Notes under the pieces: generated by a model
Seen by the model: only the letters and a program-made list of their open reading frames with translations
Told to the model about the DNA's origin: nothing
The model's database searches: none
Assembly (NCBI GenBank): GCA_902797895.1
Contig: CADBUS010000023.1
Coordinates: 1 to 12,214 of the forward strand
Direction: 5' to 3'
From: an uncultured Bacteroidia bacterium
Lineage (GTDB): Bacteria > Bacteroidota > Bacteroidia > Bacteroidales > UBA932
Length of the DNA stretch: 12,214 nt
Made by a program: the position numbers and the translations under genes
Part shown: in pieces, positions 7,670 to 12,214 of the stretch
Layout of the letters: each line of letters opens with the position of its first letter
Position numbering within the stretch: position 1 is the first letter of the stretch

Positions 7670-7840
7670 TTATAGGATTTTCCTTTCCTAAGACCTTCTT
7701 CCATCTCCTTTCGGCAGTGCTAATACACAGGAAGTTCGCTTCGCTTGTTTTGGCTTGCAACTTCGCAGAGAGCACCAGTCCCCATCCTTGACTAGCCGAC
7801 AAGCGGATGTCTGCGTCTGGGGCTGCGCTGCTCTGCTCTT

Positions 7841-7854
7841 GTCATTCTGAGCGC
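7841..7854. repeat. 26-nt dispersed element, truncated copy (14 nt)
   Basis: GTCATTCTGAGCGC matches the first 14 nt of the element. The right half is missing and replaced by CTTGTCCCCT before the next full copy. This looks like a partial duplication of the element start. Confidence 0.7.
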
Positions 7855-7864
7855 CTTGTCCCCT

Positions 7865-7890
7865 GTCATTCTGAGCGCAGCGAAGAATCT
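7865..7890. repeat. 26-nt dispersed element (CHSERSEE type), copy 2
   Basis: Identical over all 26 nt to the copy at 7644-7669 and in the same orientation. It forms the right end of repeat copy B. Confidence 0.8.
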
Positions 7891-7942
7891 ACAACTGTTT
7901 TTAGACTTTTCACTTTGTTCAGTAGCAATTTTTGTCGGGATG

Positions 7943-7950
7943 CAAATATA
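7943..7950 (-). promoter_or_regulatory. Promoter-like -7 box facing the repeats
   Basis: On the minus strand TATATTTG is a perfect -7 match, and the 12-mer GCAAATATACAA on the plus strand (7942-7953) also occurs at the rpmE promoter (10712-10723). No -33 TTTG stands at the right distance. If active, it would start just past the carboxypeptidase stop and give the LolE-like permease a leader of about 520 nt made largely of the repeats. Confidence 0.35.
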
Positions 7951-7962
7951 CAATTTCTTCTA

Positions 7963-9507
7963 CTACCTGCTCTCTTTTTTAACAAGTAGCAGGGCATTGA
8001 TTTTTTGGCCGGCCTTGAGGTCGGTTAGTTTAAGTTCAAACTTTCCTTGAGCGCTTTGAGTAAAGTCGTATAGCTTTTCCCACCTGTTCTCATCTTTATC
8101 AAAAACCCTCCCTTTAGCTCCGGTAATCCATTTATAAACAGAGTATTCTCCAGCAGGTAATTTTTTTAATCTATACTCCGCCTCTGCTCCATCTTCTGCG
8201 GCTACATAGTAGTGATTGCCAAGATATACATTTTCAAAATCTTCTGCCATCTCACATTTGGAAGTTTTTCTTGGAGTTTCTATAATATATCGCTGAGGAT
8301 TCTCAATGCCAAGATAGTCGGATATACTCCATAAGGTCTTTTCTCCCAGCCATTTAAGGTTTTCTATTGTAACCCACTCTCCTTCAGGCTCTCTGTTGTA
8401 GTAGCTGTATGGAGTTTCGTGAGTAAGTGCAAGTGTTTTTTCTGCTGCTGTGTCCCAAAAATAACCCTCTATGTATCTCTCTGCCATATTAGAAAAGCTA
8501 AGGCACTCATTGTTTGCGTATGGATTGTCTGATATGGTAAGGGCTGCAAAAGCCAACTCCTCTTTGAAGAAAGAGGATGATGTAGTCTCTTCTGTATGAA
8601 TCCAATAGGTAAAATGGGGAGCTATCTGTGAATGAAAGTTAAGAGCCATATCTAAATAGCGCTCTCCGTATGTGGTGGTCTCTATAAACTTCTTAATGTT
8701 CTTAACCTCAGGCCTTGTGAGCGAATCGGGCTGAGCGTAGTTAATCTCCATATTAACTCCAATGGCATCGCAGCGCGAATAGCCGAGTGCCACACCATCG
8801 GGATTAGTAAATGGAAGTATGTAGAATATGGCATTGTCTCTCAAGGCTTTAGCGTATGGAGTTTCTGCAAGCAGAGCCTCAATAAGCCCCTCTAAACACC
8901 AGCTGGTAGGGGTTTCGCTCGGATGAATTCTGCCGTGTATATATATCCTCTTTTTGTTTTTATCTGCAGTCATAGGGTTGGTTACCATTAGCATCTTCAT
9001 CTCCCTGCCCTGATGGCTTTTGCCTATGGAATAGATACTTACACCCATTTTGTATTGCCAATCCTCCATCATCTGCTCCAAGTGGGCATTTGTATATGGC
9101 ACATAGTAAGCGATATAGACAGAATCGCGCTCGTAGGTTTTTGTAAAGATGGGCTTTTTTGCAACAGCCTCTGTTTGCGGATTTAAGCGGTGCCAGGTTT
9201 TATTGTCATAGCTATATACAGGAGCTTTGGGATCTGTATCTATCATCTTAATAGTAAGGGTTTTATCCTTTACTCCTGTCATAAGAAAATAGAACCATCT
9301 GGAGCTTGGCTTCACAAGAGTATCTATCGGGTTGAGCGGATCCTTTGCGGTGGCGATATTGATAGTATCTGCACTTACAAACTCAACCTCACCTATACTG
9401 CCGCTCTCAAAGTTTGTGAAGAATTTTTGAGCTTGGGCACTTTGAGTAATAAGCAGTAGTAGTGCTATAACTATCGCGATGGTTCTGTTTATTGTAGCCT
9501 TATTCAT
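7963..9507 (-). CDS. Secreted M14-family zinc carboxypeptidase, cytosolic-carboxypeptidase-like
   Basis: This is a 514-residue protein from an ATG, with a classic signal peptide (hydrophobic core about 9-21, likely cleavage after QSAQA near 26). An N-terminal beta domain (about 30-135) carries FESGSIGEVEF and WFYFLMTGV, the pattern seen before the catalytic domain in cytosolic carboxypeptidases (M14B). The M14 domain follows: zinc ligands His195 and Glu198 in IHGRIHPSE, third ligand His292 in NFHS, NPDG at 235-238, Arg245 in YSRCDAIG, and probable catalytic Glu364 in LTHET. The usual DLNR motif after the arginine, whose Asn-Arg binds the substrate carboxylate, reads NMEI here, so specificity may differ. 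A C-terminal beta-rich tail (about 420-510) resembles a secretion or accessory domain. It probably cleaves peptides in the periplasm or outside the cell. It starts 30 nt after the TIGR02757 gene and is probably co-transcribed with it. Confidence 0.88.
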   Translation of the reverse strand: MNKATINRTIAIVIALLLLITQSAQAQKFFTNFESGSIGEVEFVSADTINIATAKDPLNPIDTLVKPSSRWFYFLMTGVKDKTLTIKMIDTDPKAPVYSYDNKTWHRLNPQTEAVAKKPIFTKTYERDSVYIAYYVPYTNAHLEQMMEDWQYKMGVSIYSIGKSHQGREMKMLMVTNPMTADKNKKRIYIHGRIHPSETPTSWCLEGLIEALLAETPYAKALRDNAIFYILPFTNPDGVALGYSRCDAIGVNMEINYAQPDSLTRPEVKNIKKFIETTTYGERYLDMALNFHSQIAPHFTYWIHTEETTSSSFFKEELAFAALTISDNPYANNECLSFSNMAERYIEGYFWDTAAEKTLALTHETPYSYYNREPEGEWVTIENLKWLGEKTLWSISDYLGIENPQRYIIETPRKTSKCEMAEDFENVYLGNHYYVAAEDGAEAEYRLKKLPAGEYSVYKWITGAKGRVFDKDENRWEKLYDFTQSAQGKFELKLTDLKAGQKINALLLVKKESR

Positions 9508-9537
9508 TTGATTATCTGTTTATTGTAAGGTCTTACT

Positions 9538-10311
9538 TTACTTCTTTATTTTTCCTTTTTCTTTCTCTCTCATTTTTTGAGCCGCGTAGGCAAAGAGGGC
9601 AAAATCGCCAAGGCAAGGGTCGTTTGGAAAGCAGCTGCATAAAAATTCCGTAATCTCCTCCGCAGTTTTGTAATCGGCTCCTTTGCGCTCTGTTATACCA
9701 AGTTCAAGGGCGGTATTATGCACGTGAACATCAAGAGGAATTATCAGTTCTGCCGGAGATATTGAGTGCCATAGCCCAAGATCTACAATGCCATCGCACC
9801 TAACCATCCAGCGTCTTAACATATGAATCTTTTTGTTGGCCATTTTTGGATTGCTCTTCTGCCCAAAGATTTGCACCCTCATTTGGTCCGGAGTAAGAAT
9901 CTCCAAAGTTGAGTTTTTGGTGTAAAAGCGGCGTAAATTGCTGCATATCAGCGCAAACTCGCTCCATTTAATAGTGCGGTGAAGGCTGGTGTCATCGTGG
10001 CGATAGCATCCTTTATTGATATACTCTGCCGGCTTCCAATCCATCTCATCCATAGCGCGGCCAATGTCGCGTACAATCATCTCTCTCCTTCCCCAAGCAA
10101 GGTGAGCGGCTATGACAGCCACAATCTCCACATCCTTTAGCGTAACTATGTAATTTTGAGGAATAGGGAAAGTGTAATCAGAGCTCCCCTTTTCCATCAG
10201 CTGCTTGAAATGGCGCGGATATATAATGGGATCGCTCTTAAAGTATTCAAGAGTGTTACACTTTGCAGCAAGGTGCCTGACTATCTCTATTGCTCTTTTA
10301 TTCTTCTCCAT
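9538..10311 (-). CDS. TIGR02757 (DUF2400) family protein
   Basis: This is a 257-residue soluble protein with no signal peptide or membrane segment. It shows the run of motifs I associate with TIGR02757: DPIIYPRHF (27-35), the VEIVAVIAAHLAWGRR stretch (61-76), RRWMVRCDGIVDLGLW (166-181), IPLDVHVHNTA (191-201) and a C-terminal FPNDPCLGDFALF (about 228-240). The family is widespread in Bacteroidetes and some other phyla. I know of no established function and assign none. The conserved Asp, His and Arg residues would fit an enzyme or a nucleic-acid-binding protein, as speculation. The start ATG at 10311 lies about 24 nt after the predicted transcript start, and the gene leads into the M14 carboxypeptidase. 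Confidence 0.88.
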   Translation of the reverse strand: MEKNKRAIEIVRHLAAKCNTLEYFKSDPIIYPRHFKQLMEKGSSDYTFPIPQNYIVTLKDVEIVAVIAAHLAWGRREMIVRDIGRAMDEMDWKPAEYINKGCYRHDDTSLHRTIKWSEFALICSNLRRFYTKNSTLEILTPDQMRVQIFGQKSNPKMANKKIHMLRRWMVRCDGIVDLGLWHSISPAELIIPLDVHVHNTALELGITERKGADYKTAEEITEFLCSCFPNDPCLGDFALFAYAAQKMREKEKGKIKK

Positions 10312-10340
10312 AAATAGGGCTGCTCAATATGAACAGAGTC

Positions 10341-10348
10341 CAAATTTA
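10341..10348 (-). promoter_or_regulatory. Bacteroidetes -7 promoter box for the TIGR02757 gene
   Basis: TAAATTTG on the minus strand matches TAnnTTTG exactly. No good -33 TTTG stands 19-21 nt upstream. Transcription would start near 10335. The box overlaps the end of a 16-bp palindrome (10347-10362). Confidence 0.55.
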
Positions 10349-10362
10349 GAGATAAATCTCTA
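10347..10362. promoter_or_regulatory. 16-bp palindrome overlapping the promoter
   Basis: TAGAGAT-AA-ATCTCTA is a perfect inverted repeat with a 2-nt centre, placed between the expected -33 and -7 positions and sharing 2 nt with the -7 box. It directly adjoins the 8-bp palindrome ATCGCGAT (10362-10369). The position fits a repressor operator. This is inference, since no regulator is known. Confidence 0.35.
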
Positions 10363-10384
10363 TCGCGATTAAGATGTGGATAAA

Positions 10385-10421
10385 AAAAAAAGATGCCAAA
10401 ATAATTTTGGCATCTTTTTTT
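10385..10421 (-). terminator. Rho-independent terminator of rpmE
   Basis: A hairpin with arms of up to 17 bp and a 3-nt loop (10402-10404), core GATGCCAAAA / TTTTGGCATC, is flanked by A-runs on the left and T-runs on the right. On the minus strand it follows the rpmE stop by about 20 nt and ends in a run of T (complement of 10382-10390). The symmetry would also let it stop transcription on the plus strand. Confidence 0.9.
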
Positions 10422-10441
10422 AATCTTTCAATTCTACCGCA

Positions 10442-10687
10442 TTATTTCTTTTTGTAGCGGCTGTAGAACTTATCAACACGGCCGGCTGTATCTACGAGCT
10501 TCATCTTACCTGTGTAGAATGGGTGAGATGAGCTTGAAATCTCTACCTTTACCAAAGGGTAGGTCTGGCCATCTATCTCTATTGTCTCTTTGGTAGCCTC
10601 ACAACTTCTTGTGATAAATACCTCATCGTTAGACATATCCTTGAAAGCTACAAGTCGGTAGGTTTCGGGATGTAATGACTTCTTCAT
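10442..10687 (-). CDS. rpmE2: 50S ribosomal protein L31, type B
   Basis: This 81-residue protein is a component of the large ribosomal subunit. The sequence is diagnostic: MKKSLHPETYRLVAFKDMS at the start, then SSHPFYTGKMKLVDTAGRVDKF and a basic RYKKK end. The zinc-binding cysteine motif of the C+ form is absent (one Cys only, at about residue 29), which places it in the type B, zinc-independent class common in Bacteroidetes. Length is normal. It is monocistronic, with its own promoter (10713-10742) and a strong terminator (10385-10421). Confidence 0.97.
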   Translation of the reverse strand: MKKSLHPETYRLVAFKDMSNDEVFITRSCEATKETIEIDGQTYPLVKVEISSSSHPFYTGKMKLVDTAGRVDKFYSRYKKK

Positions 10688-10712
10688 TGCTTTATACTTT
10701 TATTTTAGGCCG

Positions 10713-10742
10713 CAAATATACAAAATATCCGTAATTATCAAA
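10713..10742 (-). promoter_or_regulatory. Promoter of rpmE
   Basis: On the minus strand, -33 TTTG (10739-10742), an 18-nt spacer, then -7 TATATTTG (10713-10720): the best complete Bacteroidetes promoter in the window. The -33 box begins 4 nt past the stop of the upstream NamZ-like gene. The start point would be near 10706, giving a leader of about 20 nt. Confidence 0.75.
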
Positions 10743-10745
10743 ACT

Positions 10746-11906
10746 TTATTTTATTCTGAAGAGGGGTTCGGTGGGGTAGAGGAGGAGTTTTTTGGCTTTT
10801 TTGATCCAGCGTTGCTCCTCTAATTTGATGTGTTCTTTGGTCTGCTCCCAATCTGCTCCGGATAATACAAAGTTTATAAGCTGCTTATCTCCAAGCAGTT
10901 GCTCTAAGAGTTGGTGCTCAGAGGCCTCCTCTTTTTGCAGCGGTACAAACTCAGGGCAAGCATCTTTTACGCAGCGCATAAGGCGCAGATTGTGAGCGAG
11001 CGCATTGTATTGGAAATCCGGCGATAGCAGCAGTTGATAGCCGTAGTTTACGGTTTCTTCTGCTTGCTTGCTCTCCTTTTGTGCTGGCTCTGTAAAACTG
11101 ATTCTTCTGGCAAACACTCCACTATCTTTGAAGAGTGGATTGGAGTCAAGCTCCTTATCTTTCAGGAACGGGGCTCCGAACATTTCGTATGCCATTCCTG
11201 TCCCCTCCGCACAACTTACATTTGTTCCTTTCCAAAGATACTGGCCGCTAAAGAGCGAGAAGGTGAAATAGCGCGAGAAATTTTCTGACGGGGGAATACT
11301 CCAAGGCATTATCAGTTTGTTGGAAGATGTTGCCTTATAGGAGATTATATGGAGCGGAAAGCGGCATCCTATTTTGGTATAGATGTAATTAGCTACCTCA
11401 CCGATAGTTAGTCCGTATCTGTGTGGCAGCCCCTCTATGCCTATATGTGAGCGATAGCCTGCGGTAAGAGCTGTTCCCTCAACCTGCCTGCCTGCAGGAT
11501 TTATTCTATCTACAAGATATACAGGAATATCTCCGCCATTCTCCTCCAAAAAGCTGAATAGGGCCATAACTATGTTGGGTACAGAGAAATATCTGCTGCC
11601 AACATCCTGCATTTCAAAAACTATGGCATCTGTATCTTTGAAATCTGCACTCTCAAAAGCAACCGCCCTGTTAGGCTCGCTGCTCAGATATTTGAACTCT
11701 ATATTGCTGTTGCTCTGCAGATTATAGAGAGAATCCGCAAAGGGAACCATAACTCTTTTAAGATTCCCTCTGCGTATAAACTCTTGGTGCATATACTCTC
11801 CGCGCTGCGGACTCCACGCTGTCTGGTTGCAGATAACAGAGACCTTTCCCTTTGAGAGTACAAGGTCTTCTTGTGCGTAGAGATTTGTGGTGCGGAAAGA
11901 GAACAT
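10746..11906 (-). CDS. DUF1343 / NamZ-like protein (GH171 relative), atypical
   Basis: This is a 386-residue protein from an ATG; an in-frame stop lies two codons upstream, so it cannot begin earlier. DUF1343 includes NamZ, an exo-acting N-acetylmuramidase that releases MurNAc from peptidoglycan ends. Family landmarks are NQTA (27-30), IVFEMQDVGSRY (95-106), DRINPAGRQVEG (133-144), PHRYGLTIGE (161-170), PWSIPPSENF (201-210) and AEGTGMAYEMFGAPF (about 233-247). The FAPEHGfrG-type segment expected after the first strand, thought to hold a catalytic Glu in NamZ, is replaced by VPFADSLYN (about 54-62). No signal peptide is visible, although characterised homologues are exported. This may be a paralogue with another substrate, a cytoplasmic form, or an inactive one. 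It lies 7 nt after the GlmM-like gene, and that pairing would suit cell-wall amino-sugar handling. The fold is secure and the activity doubtful. Confidence 0.85.
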   Translation of the reverse strand: MFSFRTTNLYAQEDLVLSKGKVSVICNQTAWSPQRGEYMHQEFIRRGNLKRVMVPFADSLYNLQSNSNIEFKYLSSEPNRAVAFESADFKDTDAIVFEMQDVGSRYFSVPNIVMALFSFLEENGGDIPVYLVDRINPAGRQVEGTALTAGYRSHIGIEGLPHRYGLTIGEVANYIYTKIGCRFPLHIISYKATSSNKLIMPWSIPPSENFSRYFTFSLFSGQYLWKGTNVSCAEGTGMAYEMFGAPFLKDKELDSNPLFKDSGVFARRISFTEPAQKESKQAEETVNYGYQLLLSPDFQYNALAHNLRLMRCVKDACPEFVPLQKEEASEHQLLEQLLGDKQLINFVLSGADWEQTKEHIKLEEQRWIKKAKKLLLYPTEPLFRIK

Positions 11907-11913
11907 CTGCTAT

Positions 11914-12214
11914 CTAAATAATCTTGTTTACAACCTGCATTATCCTCTCTGCCAAAGCATTAGCTTTATCCTCTGTTGGAGCTTCGCAGTATAGGCGGAT
12001 TATTGGCTCTGTATTTGAACGCCTTAGCTGTACCCAGCTATGCTCAGAATCAAAATCTATCTTAACTCCGTCTATAAGAAGCGGATTAAAAGAGGCATAC
12101 TCTTTGGCTACGGCATCCAAAACTTTGGCTGCAACAGCACTATCCGCTACCTCTATTCTGTTCTTTGATATAAAGTATTGAGGATATGAATCTCTGAGCT
12201 GAGTCATCTTTAAC
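11914..12214 (-). CDS. glmM: Phosphoglucosamine mutase-like phosphohexomutase, C-terminal part only
   Basis: About 100 C-terminal residues are visible; the frame stays open to the right edge, so the start lies outside the window. WVQLRRSNTEPIIRLYCEA is the phosphate-binding loop of domain 4 in alpha-D-phosphohexomutases (R-x-S-N/G-TEP), and TQLRDSYPQYFISKNRIEV before it is typical of Bacteroidetes proteins annotated GlmM. GlmM converts glucosamine-6-phosphate to glucosamine-1-phosphate on the way to UDP-GlcNAc. The active-site serine and metal loop are not visible, so a phosphomannomutase or phosphoglucomutase of the same superfamily cannot be excluded. The NamZ-like gene follows after 7 nt, likely in one transcript. 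Confidence 0.85.
   Translation of the reverse strand, partial: LKMTQLRDSYPQYFISKNRIEVADSAVAAKVLDAVAKEYASFNPLLIDGVKIDFDSEHSWVQLRRSNTEPIIRLYCEAPTEDKANALAERIMQVVNKII

Larger units (their letters stand above)
7705..7890. repeat. Modular intergenic repeat, copy B
   Basis: This is a direct repeat of copy A in the same order. Module 1 is 7705-7745, module 2 is 7761-7815 and module 3 is 7865-7890. The spacer between modules 1 and 2 is only 15 nt, against 58 in copy A. Before the full module 3 there is an extra truncated copy of its first 14 nt (7841-7854) followed by a 10-nt link. The modules are nearly invariant while the spacers differ, so selection or exchange seems to act on the modules. Confidence 0.85.
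7417..7962. other. 546-nt non-coding stretch carrying modular repeats
   Basis: No credible gene is seen here on either strand. The short open frames present are made of repeat sequence (the minus frame spells SASQGWGLVLSAK twice). The stretch holds two copies of a three-module repeat, the copy-specific spacer of copy A, a 35-nt link between the copies, and an AT-rich right end with a promoter-like -7 box. On the minus strand GAAAGGAGGAGAGG (about 7454-7467) resembles a Shine-Dalgarno site but lies about 40 nt before the permease ATG, too far to serve it. Confidence 0.8.

Noticed and set aside
7500..7802. A 100-codon minus-strand open frame in the repeat region
   Set aside because: It is built from repeat modules (SASQGWGLVLSAK twice and the ILRCAQND translation of the dispersed element), starts inside a module and has no family resemblance.
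7461..7890. CRISPR array
   Set aside because: Only two multi-module copies with unequal spacers (58, 15 and 10 nt) and no uniform repeat-spacer rhythm; no cas genes are in the window.
7807..8050. Two short plus-strand open frames containing CHSERSEES or VILSAAKNL
   Set aside because: These are the known spurious translations of the 26-nt dispersed element and run into the carboxypeptidase gene on the other strand.

Overview
The window looks like a chromosomal segment of a member of the Bacteroidales (Bacteroidota). Three things point there: the translation factor IF-2 has a lysine-rich N-terminal linker, the ribosomal protein L31 is the type B paralogue with Bacteroidetes-like sequence, and promoters fit the Bacteroidetes -7 consensus TAnnTTTG (perfect matches at 6043-6050, 7943-7950, 10341-10348 and 10713-10720) with weak or no Shine-Dalgarno sites. 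The genus cannot be fixed from the sequence alone.

Layout. At the left edge, infB (IF-2) runs rightward and lacks its 5' end. Every other gene runs leftward. Converging on infB is a three-gene unit read from right to left: a membrane-anchored SGNH-fold protein (4624-6015), a second exported SGNH-fold protein (3619-4605) and an MBOAT-family membrane O-acyltransferase (2132-3616). Gaps are 18 and 2 nt, and a promoter lies at about 6043-6073 with a 9+9 bp palindrome just upstream. This is the architecture of an extracytoplasmic polymer O-acetylation system (AlgI/AlgJ/AlgX, DltB/DltD, PatA/PatB type); its substrate is unknown. Upstream lies a LolE/FtsX-type ABC permease (6106-7416).

Between 7417 and 7962 is a 546-nt stretch with no credible gene. 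It holds two copies of a modular repeat (7461-7669 and 7705-7890), each ending in the 26-nt element whose spurious translations (CHSERSEE, ILRCAQND) are common in bacterial annotations. A promoter-like TATATTTG at its right end points leftward into the repeats.

Right of the repeats, read right to left, come: the 3' part of a phosphohexomutase (GlmM-like, cut by the window edge), a DUF1343/NamZ-like protein lacking the family's EHG signature and any signal peptide, rpmE (L31 type B) with its own promoter and a strong hairpin terminator, a TIGR02757-family protein with its own promoter, and a secreted M14 carboxypeptidase related to cytosolic carboxypeptidases but altered in a substrate-binding motif.

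Functionally the window mixes translation (infB, rpmE) with envelope work (O-acetylation cassette, lipoprotein-export-like permease, exported carboxypeptidase, GlmM amino-sugar mutase, NamZ relative). The items most worth a second look are the O-acetylation cassette with its domain-inserted SGNH protein, the modular repeat locus, and the two enzyme-family members with changed active-site motifs.
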